From contig NZ_DFBS01000013.1 in assembly GCF_002366715.1 (NCBI RefSeq), forward strand, positions 38,905 to 102,904: a stretch of 64,000 nt of DNA. Reading direction: 5' to 3'. Both the position numbers and the translations under genes were made by a program. Positions 43,456 to 52,565 of this stretch are shown here, piece after piece. Position 1 is the stretch's first letter. Each line of letters begins with the position of its first letter. The notes under the pieces are model-generated. The model ran no database searches and was not told the origin of the DNA. It saw only the letters and a program-made list of their open reading frames with translations. The stretch is from Halomonas sp. UBA3074 (GTDB lineage: Bacteria; Pseudomonadota; Gammaproteobacteria; Pseudomonadales; Halomonadaceae).

Positions 43456-43515
43456 TTTAGGTTAAGTAGTAGCGGGGTATAATTCTCAGCCCTTTTCATC
43501 AGCAGGCGTGCTGAT
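43456..43515 (+). promoter_or_regulatory. Internal promoter with 5' hairpin upstream of fabZ
   Basis: A perfect TATAAT (43478-43483) follows a weak -35 (TTTAGG, 43456-43461) by 16 bases in the 156-base lpxD-fabZ gap. Starting about 7 bases later, the transcript would carry the hairpin ATCAGCA-GGCG-TGCTGAT (43498-43515) close to its 5' end, which may protect or regulate it. Confidence 0.45.
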
Positions 43516-43572
43516 ATTTGCCTGAAGCTCTGCATGAGTTCCAGGTTTTTTGTCATTTTAGAGGTCGCTACG

Positions 43573-44016
43573 ATGGTTATGGATATTAATGAAATTCGCG
43601 AGTACTTGCCCCACCGTTACCCCTTTTTGTTGGTGGATCGAGTAACGCAATTAACCACCGGCGAATCCATCGTGGCGTATAAAAACGTCAGCATCAACGA
43701 ACCGTTCTTTAACGGCCATTTTCCCCATCACCCGATTATGCCCGGTGTATTAGTGCTAGAGGCACTTGCTCAGGTATGTGGCATTCTGGGTTTTAAAACA
43801 GTCAACAAACTGCCTGCCGATGGTTACGTTTATTATCTGGTCGGGAGTGATAACGTGCGTTTCAAGCGCCCGGTAATGCCGGGTGACAAGCTCACGCTCG
43901 AAGCTGACGTTATCAAAGGCAAGCGGGGGATTTGGAAATTCGCATGCCGAGCCACGGTGGATGGCGAGCTGGCTTGCGAAGCGGAAATTATTTGTGCCGA
44001 GAGGAAGGTGGCTTGA
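43573..44016 (+). CDS. fabZ: 3-hydroxyacyl-ACP dehydratase FabZ
   Basis: Dehydrates 3-hydroxyacyl-ACP in fatty acid elongation and competes with LpxA and LpxD for the same substrates. From ATG 43573 it is 147 residues. The hotdog active site NGHFPHHPIMPGVLVLEA gives catalytic His49 and Glu63 with the standard 14-residue spacing. The start follows GAGG by 8 bases; an upstream in-frame ATG at 43534 is not favoured. It overlaps lpxA by 4 bases. Confidence 0.96.
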   Translation: MVMDINEIREYLPHRYPFLLVDRVTQLTTGESIVAYKNVSINEPFFNGHFPHHPIMPGVLVLEALAQVCGILGFKTVNKLPADGYVYYLVGSDNVRFKRPVMPGDKLTLEADVIKGKRGIWKFACRATVDGELACEAEIICAERKVA

Positions 44017-44780
44017 TACATCCTACTGCACTTGTCGACCCGACGGCGCGTCTTGCTGATGATGTTGAGGTAGGCCCTTTTAGCATCATCGGCCCCGACG
44101 TCACTATCGGTGCTGGTTCGGTGATTGGCCCGCATGTGGTGGTGAAAGGGCCCACCACCCTGGGCGAGCGCACGCGTATTTTTCAGTTCGCCTCGGTAGG
44201 GGAAGACTGCCAGGATAAGAAATACGCAGGCGAACCCACGTGGTTGGTCATGGGCGACGATAACGTGATTCGAGAAGGTGCCACTTTGCATCGTGGCACG
44301 GTTCAGGATCGTAGTGAAACGACGATTGGGTCCCGCAACCTGTTCATGGCTTATGTCCATGTTGGTCACGACTGCGTCATTGGTAGTGACTGCATTTTGG
44401 CCAACCAGGTCACCCTGGCAGGCCATGTGACCATTGGCAATCATGTCATTCTGGGCGGTCTCGCAGCGGTTCACCAATTCTGCCACTTTGGTGATCACGC
44501 CATGGCAGGGGGCGGCTCGATTATCACCAAAGATACGCCTGCGTATATCATGATCAACGGCAACCCCGCCGAAGCGCGGGGCTTGAATCTGGTAGGACTG
44601 AAGCGACGTGGCTTCAGCCTTGAAGCGATCAGTGCGCTAACGGCCGCCTACAAGATGGTCTATCGTCAAGGGCTGACCACCGAACAAGCGCTCGTTGAAA
44701 TGCGCAGCCGCTTTGCATTGCCCGAAATCGAGCATTTCGCCGCCTCTATTGAGCGCTCGACCCGCGGTATCACCCGCTAA
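44013..44780 (+). CDS. lpxA: UDP-N-acetylglucosamine acyltransferase (TTG start)
   Basis: First step of lipid A synthesis. The only start that fits the family is TTG 44013, giving IHPTALVDP after the initiator and 255 residues (E. coli 262). Catalytic His119 in VGHDC corresponds to E. coli His125 given the six-residue shorter N-terminus. The beta-helix and the INGNPAEARGLNLVGLKRRG segment are intact. GAGGAAGG precedes the start by 4 bases, and the TTGA overlap with the fabZ stop implies coupling. Longer starts from 43932 would read through fabZ. Confidence 0.95.
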   Translation: MIHPTALVDPTARLADDVEVGPFSIIGPDVTIGAGSVIGPHVVVKGPTTLGERTRIFQFASVGEDCQDKKYAGEPTWLVMGDDNVIREGATLHRGTVQDRSETTIGSRNLFMAYVHVGHDCVIGSDCILANQVTLAGHVTIGNHVILGGLAAVHQFCHFGDHAMAGGGSIITKDTPAYIMINGNPAEARGLNLVGLKRRGFSLEAISALTAAYKMVYRQGLTTEQALVEMRSRFALPEIEHFAASIERSTRGITR

Positions 44781-44808
44781 CTAATGCCAAGCCGTCGGTG
44801 ACTATGCA

Positions 44809-45984
44809 ATGATGACCCTGCAACGTGTCTATCTCGTGGCCGGGGAACTCTCCGGCGATATCCTCGGTGCTGGGCTGATGCGCGAGCTTAAAGCGCGTCA
44901 CCCTGGCGTCGAGTTTCGCGGTATTGGCGGACCGCGTATGCAGGCGGAAGGGATGGAGAGCCGCTTCCCCTTAGAGACCCTCGCGGTAATGGGGCTAGTT
45001 GAAGTGCTTAAGCACCTCCCCGAACTGATCCGCGTGCGGCGTACCCTGAAAACCGAAGCCTTGGCCTGGCAGCCGGATATTATGCTCGGCATTGATGCAC
45101 CTGACTTTAATTTAGGCCTGGAGCGACAGCTTCGAGAGGCGGGCATTTCCACGGTGCACTATGTGAGCCCATCGGTATGGGCGTGGCGTCAGGGGCGGGT
45201 CAAGGGTATTGCCAAGTCAGTGGACGGGATGCTGACACTGCTCCCTTTTGAAGCTGCCTTCTATCGCGAACACCGTGTTCCCGTTGCTTTTGTGGGCCAC
45301 CCCCTGGCAGATGAAATGCCGCTGGAAAATGACCGTGCTGCTGCCCGCCAAGCGCTGGAGCTGGCGCCGGATAGTCAAGTGTTGGCACTATTGCCCGGCT
45401 CACGAGCCAATGAAATTCGTTTTTTGGGTGACACTTTTCTTAACGCCGCCGAGCAGCTCTGCCAACGTCATCCCGCCTTACAGGTGGTAATTCCCGCGGC
45501 CACCGCTGACCGTCGCCGGGAAATCAGCGCACTGTTGGTTAATTACCCCGTGCTGGCAGAGCGCACGGCGTTGCTAGATGGGCAGGCCCGCGAAGCGATG
45601 GTAGCCAGCGATATCGTTCTGCTGGCCTCGGGCACTGCCGCGTTGGAAGCCATGTTGTGCCACCGCAGCATGCTGGTGGCCTACAAAATGGCCCCAGCCA
45701 CCCACTGGCTGGCTAAACGAATGGTAAAAACCCAGTGGGTATCGCTGCCCAATTTGATTGCCCAGGAAATGCTGGTGCCTGAACTCATACAAGACGCCGC
45801 CTCCCCGGAGGCAATTGCCGACCAGCTCAGTGCCATGCTGTCCGATGAAGCAAGCCGCCATGCGTTGGAAACACGCTTTGCCGAAATGCACGCGACGCTC
45901 CAGCGCAACGCCAGCCGCCGTGCCGCCGAGGCGATCAGTCTGTTGGCCGCGGGCCAGCCCCTGGAGGCTGTAGATGGCCGTTAG
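44809..45984 (+). CDS. lpxB: Lipid A disaccharide synthase
   Basis: A GT19 glycosyltransferase joining lipid X to UDP-2,3-diacylglucosamine at the inner face of the inner membrane. The 391 residues show VAGELSGDILGAGLM, the conserved YVSPSVWAWRQGR and LLPGSRANEI. Two adjacent ATGs (44809, 44812) are equivalent. It overlaps rnhB by 11 bases. Confidence 0.97.
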   Translation: MMTLQRVYLVAGELSGDILGAGLMRELKARHPGVEFRGIGGPRMQAEGMESRFPLETLAVMGLVEVLKHLPELIRVRRTLKTEALAWQPDIMLGIDAPDFNLGLERQLREAGISTVHYVSPSVWAWRQGRVKGIAKSVDGMLTLLPFEAAFYREHRVPVAFVGHPLADEMPLENDRAAARQALELAPDSQVLALLPGSRANEIRFLGDTFLNAAEQLCQRHPALQVVIPAATADRRREISALLVNYPVLAERTALLDGQAREAMVASDIVLLASGTAALEAMLCHRSMLVAYKMAPATHWLAKRMVKTQWVSLPNLIAQEMLVPELIQDAASPEAIADQLSAMLSDEASRHALETRFAEMHATLQRNASRRAAEAISLLAAGQPLEAVDGR

Positions 45985-46621
45985 AGAAAGCGTGACAGCG
46001 CAATGGTTGATCGAGCATAAGGATTTTCCAACCCTAGAAATTGCCTACAGCGGCGAGCGTCTGGCAGGGGTTGATGAAGTAGGTCGCGGGCCGCTGATCG
46101 GCAGCGTGGTAGCCGCCGCGGTCATTCTAGACCTTGCTCAGCCGATTTACGGTCTCACCGATTCCAAAAAGCTGACGGCGCGCAAGCGTGAAGCGCTGGA
46201 TAGTCAGGTTCGCGAGCGAGCGTTAGCCTTTGCCGTGGCAGAAGCCAGCGCTGCCGAAGTGGATGCGCTGAATATTTACCACGCCACCCACTTGGCCATG
46301 CGTCGAGCCATTGATGCACTGGCACCGGCGGCGGAATATCTACTCGTGGATGGCAATAAATTACCTGGCCATCTGCTGCCTGGGCAGGCCGTGGTGAAAG
46401 GGGATGCGCGTCACGCGGCCATCGCTGCCGCATCGATTCTGGCCAAGGTTGCCCGGGATGCCCAAATGGTCGCCTTGGATGAGTGCTATCCTGAGTATGG
46501 TTTTGCGCGTCATAAAGGTTACCCGACTAAAGAGCACCTGACGGCGCTAGCGGTTCACGGGCCTCTGGCCGAACATCGTCGTAGCTTTGCGCCTGTGCAG
46601 CGTCAGTTGGCGCTGCGTTAA
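45974..46621 (+). CDS. rnhB: Ribonuclease HII
   Basis: Cleaves the RNA strand of RNA-DNA hybrids and removes misincorporated ribonucleotides. The catalytic Asp-Glu pair is in AGVDEVGRGPLIG, DSKKLTARKR follows, and the later acidic residues are in LLVDGNKL and VARDAQM. The 215 residues include about 28 N-terminal residues more than the E. coli protein. It is coupled to lpxB and lies 38 bases before dnaE. Confidence 0.97.
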   Translation: MAVRESVTAQWLIEHKDFPTLEIAYSGERLAGVDEVGRGPLIGSVVAAAVILDLAQPIYGLTDSKKLTARKREALDSQVRERALAFAVAEASAAEVDALNIYHATHLAMRRAIDALAPAAEYLLVDGNKLPGHLLPGQAVVKGDARHAAIAAASILAKVARDAQMVALDECYPEYGFARHKGYPTKEHLTALAVHGPLAEHRRSFAPVQRQLALR

Positions 46622-46659
46622 CGTATATCTTCTTCATCTAGCGTTTTTCTGAGAGTCTC

Positions 46660-49600
46660 ATGACGGTCCCGTTCGTTCATTTACGTTTGCACAGTGAATA
46701 CTCCCTGGTCGACGGCCTGGTTAAACTCAAATCGCTGGTCAGCACGACTGCTGAGCGGGCGATGCCCGCGCTGGCCTTGACCGATGAAACCAACCTGTTT
46801 GGTCTGGTTAAGTTTTACAAAGCCGCCCAGGGGGCGGGGTTGAAACCGATCATTGGCAGCGACTTATGGCTGCAGAATCCTCATGACGAGTCTCACCCTT
46901 ATCGGCTAACGCTGCTGGCCATGAATGACGTTGGCTATCGCAACCTAACCGAATTGATCTCGAAGGGCTGGACCCATGGTCAGCGCCAGGGCCGCGCTAT
47001 TCTCGATAAACAGTGGGTACTGGAACAGAGCGAAGGATTGATAGCACTCTCCGGTGCGCGAGAGGGCGAGATTGGTCGCCATCTGCTCTCTGACCACGAA
47101 CGAGAAGCGCGGCAACTGCTTGAAGAGTGGCAGGTCGCCTTCCCTGATCGCTTTTACCTAGAGCTGGTGCGCACCGGGCGCCCGCTGGAAGAGGCTTGTG
47201 TTCACGCCAGCGTCAAGCTCGCGATTGAAACCGGCACGCCGGTGGTGGCGACCAACGACGTACGCTTTTTAGAGCGCGAAGATTTTTGGGCCCACGAAAC
47301 CCGCGTTGCCATCGGTGAAGGCAAGGCGCTTGACGACCCACGCCGTGAGCGCCGCTACACCGAAGAGCAGTACCTAAAAAGCCCCGACGAGATGGCGGCG
47401 CTGTTTGCCGACATCCCCGAAGCACTGGAAAACAGCGTGATGATTGCCGAGCGCTGCAGCGTGGACGTGCGCCTGGGTGAGATTTTTCTACCCGAGTTCG
47501 AGATTCCTGAGGGCATGACCCAGGATGAGTTTTTCCGCAAAGTGTCACACGATGGCCTAACGGATCGTCTCGACTTTCTGTTTCCCGCTGAGCGCTATCC
47601 CCGCGACAGCGATGAGTATAAAGCGATTGACCAGCGCTACCGTGACCGGCTGGAATTCGAGCTCAACGTTATTATCCAGATGGGTTTCCCCGGCTACTTC
47701 CTGATCGTGATGGACTTCATCCAGTGGGCCAAGGATAACAGCGTACCGGTGGGCCCCGGGCGTGGTTCCGGTGCCGGTTCGTTGGTGGCCTATGCGCAAA
47801 AGATCACCGACCTGGATCCGATCGGCTACGATCTGCTGTTCGAGCGCTTTTTGAACCCCGAGCGTGTCTCGATGCCCGACTTTGACGTCGACTTCTGTAT
47901 GGAAAAACGCGACAAGGTGATTGAGTACGTCGCCGAGCGCTATGGGCGCAACGCGGTCTCGCAGATCGTCACCTTTGGCACTATGGCGGCCAAGGCCGTA
48001 GTGCGCGACGTCGCTAGAGCCCAGGGCCGCCCCTACTCGCTGGGCGACAAGCTCTCCAAGCTGATTCCGTTTGAAGTGGGCATGACCCTGGCCAAGGCGA
48101 TTGAGCAGGAACCGGCGCTCAAAGAGTTCATCGGCAACGACGAAGAGGCCGAAGAGATCTGGGAGATGGCCCTTAAGCTTGAGGGCACCACCCGAGGCAC
48201 CGGTAAGCACGCCGGTGGCGTGGTTATCGCGCCTACCAAATTGACCGATTTCTCACCGCTGCTCTGTGATGAGGATGGCGCTGGTTTAGTCGTTCAGTTC
48301 GATAAAAACGATATCGAAGAGGCCGGTCTGGTCAAGTTTGACTTCCTGGGCCTGCGGACGCTGACGATTATCGACTGGGCACTGGAGATGGTCGATAAGG
48401 TGCGCAGCGTCAATGGCCAGGGGCCGCTCAATATCGACAGCATCCCGCTGGACGACGCGCCGACCTTTGAGATGCTCAAACGCGCTGAAACCACCGCGGT
48501 GTTTCAGCTTGAATCCCGCGGCATGAAAGAGCTGATCAAACGCCTGCTGCCTGACTCGCTAGACGACATGATCGCCCTGGTGGCGCTGTTCCGCCCAGGC
48601 CCGCTGCAATCGGGCATGGTGGATGACTTTATCAACCGTAAGCACGGCCGGGCAGAAGTCTCTTATCCACACCCGGATTACCAGCACGAGCTGTTAAAAC
48701 CGGTGCTCTCGCCCACCTACGGCATCATCCTTTACCAAGAGCAGGTCATGCAGATCGCTCAGGTCATGGCGGGCTACAGCCTTGGCCAGGCCGATATGCT
48801 GCGCCGTGCCATGGGTAAGAAAAAGCCCGAAGAGATGGCTAAGCAGCGCGACGGCTTTATGGAAGGTTGTGCCGCCAACGGCATCGATAAAGATCTTGCT
48901 GGTAACATCTTTGACTTGGTAGAGAAATTCGCGGGTTACGGCTTTAACAAGTCGCACTCGGCCGCCTACGCCTTGGTTTCCTACCAAACCGCGTGGCTGA
49001 AAGCCCACTATCCGGGGCCTTTTATGGCCGCCGTTATGTCCACGGAAATGGACAACCTGGATAAGGTGGTACCCCTGATTGAGGAGTGCCGCAACCTCAA
49101 ACTCACCGTGACGCCGCCGGATGTCAACGTGGGCGGCTACAAGTTCACCGTCGATACCGATGCCCGAGTGGTTTATGGTCTGGGCGCCATTCGAGGGGTG
49201 GGCGAAGGCCCGATTGGCGCCATTGTGGAAGCCCGCGAGGCCGATGGTCCGTTTAAGGATATCTTCGACTTCTGCCGCCGTATCGATCCCAAGCGAATGA
49301 ACAAGCGCACCCTGGAAGCACTGATTCGTTCCGGTGCGTTGGACACAATTGGCCCCAATCGCGCGGTGCTGTTTGCCGCCATGGAAGACGCGTTAAAAGC
49401 CGCTGCACAGAACCATGCCAACCAGAATCTGGGGATGCTGGATATGTTTGGTGATGCCTTTAGCAACGATGCAGAGGCCGGTGAAGGCGATAGCAACGTT
49501 TACGCTGAATATATCAACGCCCGAGAGTGGACCGATCGCGAGCGCCTCTCTGGGGAGAAAGACACCCTAGGGCTTTACCTGACAGGCCACCCGATCGACG

Positions 49601-50175
49601 AGTACGAGCGGGAATTGAAGCGCTTTGTGTCGACCCGAATCAGTGATTTAAAGCCATCACGTGATCCTCAGCGGGTGGCAGGGCTGGTGGTGGGGGTACG
49701 CACCATGAAGTCCAAGCGCGGCGACACCATGGCGTTCATTACCCTGGATGATCGCACCGGGCGTATTGAAGCCTCGCTGTTTGGGGAGCTTTTTGAGCAG
49801 TTGCGCGGTCAGATTGAGGCCGACCAGGTGTTGATCGTTGAGGGCGAGGTGTCCAGCGATGAGTTCTCGGGTGGTCTGCGCCTGCGCGGCAAGGATGTCA
49901 CGCCGATGGTGACTGCACGCATACGCTACGGCCAGGCAGTGGAGCTTGCCCTGGATGCGGGTCAGATCAATGGCCGTTTGATCGAGACGCTGCGCGACAG
50001 CTTAACGCCTTATCGTGATGAGGAGGGCTTGCCGGTGAGGCTGCAGTATCGCCATCCGGCAGCCGTCGCTTGGCTGGAGCTCGCCGACGAGTGGAAAGTG
50101 GCGCCGAGCGATGATCTATTGCTGGCGTTAAAAGATGTGCAGGGCCAAACGGGCGTTCAGTTACGTTATCGTTAA
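46660..50175 (+). CDS. dnaE: DNA polymerase III alpha subunit
   Basis: The replicative polymerase. The 1171 residues include an N-terminal PHP domain (HLRLHSEYSLVDG), the polymerase core with catalytic Asp407 and Asp409 in PDFDVDF and Asp561 in KFDFLGL, a helix-hairpin-helix region, an OB fold (VAGLVVGVRTMKSKRG) and a C-terminal tau-binding region. Active-site positions equal the E. coli ones plus six. The probable psi subunit of the clamp loader is encoded at 5257 in this window. Confidence 0.98.
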   Translation: MTVPFVHLRLHSEYSLVDGLVKLKSLVSTTAERAMPALALTDETNLFGLVKFYKAAQGAGLKPIIGSDLWLQNPHDESHPYRLTLLAMNDVGYRNLTELISKGWTHGQRQGRAILDKQWVLEQSEGLIALSGAREGEIGRHLLSDHEREARQLLEEWQVAFPDRFYLELVRTGRPLEEACVHASVKLAIETGTPVVATNDVRFLEREDFWAHETRVAIGEGKALDDPRRERRYTEEQYLKSPDEMAALFADIPEALENSVMIAERCSVDVRLGEIFLPEFEIPEGMTQDEFFRKVSHDGLTDRLDFLFPAERYPRDSDEYKAIDQRYRDRLEFELNVIIQMGFPGYFLIVMDFIQWAKDNSVPVGPGRGSGAGSLVAYAQKITDLDPIGYDLLFERFLNPERVSMPDFDVDFCMEKRDKVIEYVAERYGRNAVSQIVTFGTMAAKAVVRDVARAQGRPYSLGDKLSKLIPFEVGMTLAKAIEQEPALKEFIGNDEEAEEIWEMALKLEGTTRGTGKHAGGVVIAPTKLTDFSPLLCDEDGAGLVVQFDKNDIEEAGLVKFDFLGLRTLTIIDWALEMVDKVRSVNGQGPLNIDSIPLDDAPTFEMLKRAETTAVFQLESRGMKELIKRLLPDSLDDMIALVALFRPGPLQSGMVDDFINRKHGRAEVSYPHPDYQHELLKPVLSPTYGIILYQEQVMQIAQVMAGYSLGQADMLRRAMGKKKPEEMAKQRDGFMEGCAANGIDKDLAGNIFDLVEKFAGYGFNKSHSAAYALVSYQTAWLKAHYPGPFMAAVMSTEMDNLDKVVPLIEECRNLKLTVTPPDVNVGGYKFTVDTDARVVYGLGAIRGVGEGPIGAIVEAREADGPFKDIFDFCRRIDPKRMNKRTLEALIRSGALDTIGPNRAVLFAAMEDALKAAAQNHANQNLGMLDMFGDAFSNDAEAGEGDSNVYAEYINAREWTDRERLSGEKDTLGLYLTGHPIDEYERELKRFVSTRISDLKPSRDPQRVAGLVVGVRTMKSKRGDTMAFITLDDRTGRIEASLFGELFEQLRGQIEADQVLIVEGEVSSDEFSGGLRLRGKDVTPMVTARIRYGQAVELALDAGQINGRLIETLRDSLTPYRDEEGLPVRLQYRHPAAVAWLELADEWKVAPSDDLLLALKDVQGQTGVQLRYR

Positions 50176-50270
50176 AGTACCGTAGGGCAGGCACTCAACT
50201 TGCGTAGCAGGGTCAGGGTGCGATAATGCTCATTATTCTCTCATTGCTTATCAATACTTATTTTGATCAG

Positions 50271-50287
50271 GCTTGTTTTTTACAAGC
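50271..50287 (+). other. Small hairpin in the accA leader
   Basis: GCTTGT-TTTTT-ACAAGC (6-bp perfect stem) sits about 18 bases before the accA ATG, whose ribosome binding site is weak (TAGGCAG). It could modulate initiation. The 130-base dnaE-accA gap otherwise shows an AT-rich stretch suited to a promoter. Confidence 0.4.
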
Positions 50288-50305
50288 AGCTTATAGGCAG
50301 CGCCG

Positions 50306-51262
50306 ATGAATCCTAACTATCTCGATTTTGAACAGCCCATTGCCGAACTACAGGCAAAAATTGAGGAGCTTCGTCTAGTCAGCTCCGATAGCCAAGTCAA
50401 CCTTTCCGACGAGATCTCTCGGCTGGAAGAGAAGAGCCGCAAGCTGACGGAATCGATCTTCAAGGATTTGACTCCCTGGCAGGTTTCCCAGCTATCCCGG
50501 CACCCCCAGCGCCCCTATACGCTGGACTACTTAGAGCATGTCTTCACCGATTTCGACGAGCTGCACGGTGATCGCAATTTCGCCGATGATGCCGCGCTAG
50601 TGGGTGGTATTGCGCGCTTGAACGACTCACCGGTGATGGTGATTGGTCATCAAAAAGGCCGCGATGTAAAAGAGAAAGTGCGCCGCAACTTCGGTATGCC
50701 CCGCCCTGAAGGCTACCGCAAAGCGTGCCGCCTGATGGAAATGGCCGAACGCTTCAAAATGCCGATTCTGACCTTTATCGATACCCCCGGTGCTTATCCC
50801 GGCATCGATGCGGAAGAGCGCGGTCAGTCCGAGGCTATCGCCTACAATCTCGCCGTTATGTCGCGGTTGAAAACACCGATTATCTCCACGGTGGTGGGTG
50901 AAGGTGGCTCCGGTGGCGCGTTGGCCATTGGCGTTTGTGATGAGCTACAGATGCTGCAGTACTCTACCTACTCGGTGATTTCGCCGGAAGGCTGTGCCTC
51001 GATTCTGTGGAAGAGCGCCACCAAGGCTTCTGATGCCGCACAGGCCATGGGTATCACCGCTGAGCGTTTAAAAGAGCTGGGCTTCGTCGATTCGCTGATC
51101 AAAGAGCCACTCGGTGGGTCTCACCGCCATCCGCTCACCACCGCTGAGCGCGTCAAAGAAGCGCTCACGGCGAGCCTGGAACGTTTGCAGGCGATGGATA
51201 CTGACGCGCTACTAGAGCGCCGCTACAAGCGCTTGATGAGCTATGGCGCCTCAGCCGCTTAA
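50306..51262 (+). CDS. accA: Acetyl-CoA carboxylase carboxyltransferase subunit alpha
   Basis: With AccD, transfers CO2 from carboxybiotin to acetyl-CoA, the first step of fatty acid synthesis. The 318 residues (E. coli 319) start NPNYLDFEQPIAELQAKIEE and carry the oxyanion-forming VVGEGGSGGALAIGV. Its position after dnaE is conserved. It overlaps tilS by 20 bases. Confidence 0.98.
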   Translation: MNPNYLDFEQPIAELQAKIEELRLVSSDSQVNLSDEISRLEEKSRKLTESIFKDLTPWQVSQLSRHPQRPYTLDYLEHVFTDFDELHGDRNFADDAALVGGIARLNDSPVMVIGHQKGRDVKEKVRRNFGMPRPEGYRKACRLMEMAERFKMPILTFIDTPGAYPGIDAEERGQSEAIAYNLAVMSRLKTPIISTVVGEGGSGGALAIGVCDELQMLQYSTYSVISPEGCASILWKSATKASDAAQAMGITAERLKELGFVDSLIKEPLGGSHRHPLTTAERVKEALTASLERLQAMDTDALLERRYKRLMSYGASAA

Positions 51263-52565
51263 TACGCTCGAAGGCCTGCTGAAAGACGCCCTGGCGGAAA
51301 CCCCGCCGGGGCGCTCTATTTGGGTGGCACTCTCGGGCGGTTTGGACTCCTGCCTGCTGCTCGCATTAGCCGCACAGGTCTGTGAACAAGCAGAACGCCC
51401 CCTGCGAGCCATTCATGTCAATCATGGCCTGCAAGCGGCAGCGTCGACATTTGAAGCCCACTGTCGGACGCTGTGTGAACGCAGCAATGTGCCGTTGTCC
51501 GTCGTCAAGGTGGACGTGGATACCCACGGCGAGGGCATTGAAGGGGCGGCGCGCAACGCTCGCTACGAGGCCTTTTTTGCCACGCTGCCTGCAGGAGATG
51601 CGCTTTGGCTCGCCCAGCACCAGAACGATCAAGCCGAAACCTTTTTGTTGGCGGCGCTGCGCGGCAGCGGTGTGCGTGGTCTGGCGGGTATGCCTTATCG
51701 ACGTGATGCCCAGGGCATCACGCTGCTGCGGCCGTGGCTAACGCAGCGTCGTGAAACGCTTGAAACCGTCGCGCGGTCACTTGCTCTCACTTGGTGTGAA
51801 GACCCCACCAATCGTGATGTTGAGTTTGATCGCAATCGACTGCGTCACCAGGTGCTACCAACGCTGCGCAAGCGTTGGCCAGCGGCAGCAGCAGCGCTGG
51901 CAAGTAGCGCCCAACATGCCAGTGACGCCGACACCTTGCTGCATGAATATGCCCGGCAAGAGCTACAAACACTAATGGTTGGCAATCCTTTCCTCATGAG
52001 TAGTGATCTGCGGTCACGCGCTCGCCCGCGGCAACGACTGCTGGTGCGCACGCTTTGCCAACAGCAGGGCTTGCCAACGCCTCCCCAAAAACGTTTGGAG
52101 AGTCTGTTGGATCAGCTACACGCCAAATCCGATGCCGCCGTATGCATCGAATGGCCGGGCGCTCAGGCGCGCCTGTGGCGTCAGCGGCTCTATCTGATGG
52201 CACCTCTTAAGCCGCTACCGGCATGGGAAGCCCACTGGGATGGTCACGCGCCCCTGGAAACGCCCATCGGGCCGCTGGGCTGGCAAGTGTCCACGTTAAA
52301 AGTGCCCTGCCAACCGTCGTCTCAACCGCTCAGGGTCACCTGGCGTCAGGGCGGTGAGGTCATTCGTCTGGCTGAACGTGGTAGGCGCGATGTGAAGCGA
52401 CTGCTGCAGGAGGCGGAAGTACCGCCCTGGGAGCGTGGGAGGCTGGTGGTGATCATGCAGGCATCAGTGTGTTTGGGAGTGGTGGCCCCCCCGAACCAAC
52501 TGCTATGGCAGGCCGAGGGGGTCGCCTTTACGCGTCTGACTTTGTCTGCTGAATCACAAGCTTGA
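51243..52565 (+). CDS. tilS: tRNA(Ile)-lysidine synthetase
   Basis: Modifies C34 of tRNA-Ile(CAU) to lysidine with ATP and lysine, changing both codon reading and charging. The N-type ATP pyrophosphatase loop SGGLDS lies at 31-36, and HVNHGLQAAAS and QNDQAETFLL follow. The 440 residues include the C-terminal tRNA-binding domains (WRQGGEVIRLAERGRR). Its last 38 bases overlap the end of the convergent ppx gene. Confidence 0.95.
   Translation: MAPQPLNTLEGLLKDALAETPPGRSIWVALSGGLDSCLLLALAAQVCEQAERPLRAIHVNHGLQAAASTFEAHCRTLCERSNVPLSVVKVDVDTHGEGIEGAARNARYEAFFATLPAGDALWLAQHQNDQAETFLLAALRGSGVRGLAGMPYRRDAQGITLLRPWLTQRRETLETVARSLALTWCEDPTNRDVEFDRNRLRHQVLPTLRKRWPAAAAALASSAQHASDADTLLHEYARQELQTLMVGNPFLMSSDLRSRARPRQRLLVRTLCQQQGLPTPPQKRLESLLDQLHAKSDAAVCIEWPGAQARLWRQRLYLMAPLKPLPAWEAHWDGHAPLETPIGPLGWQVSTLKVPCQPSSQPLRVTWRQGGEVIRLAERGRRDVKRLLQEAEVPPWERGRLVVIMQASVCLGVVAPPNQLLWQAEGVAFTRLTLSAESQA

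Noticed and set aside
43833..44498. 221-codon frame opposite fabZ and lpxA
   Set aside because: Antisense shadow spanning two real genes with a coupled junction.
47557..48210. 217-codon frame opposite dnaE
   Set aside because: Antisense shadow within the polymerase core.
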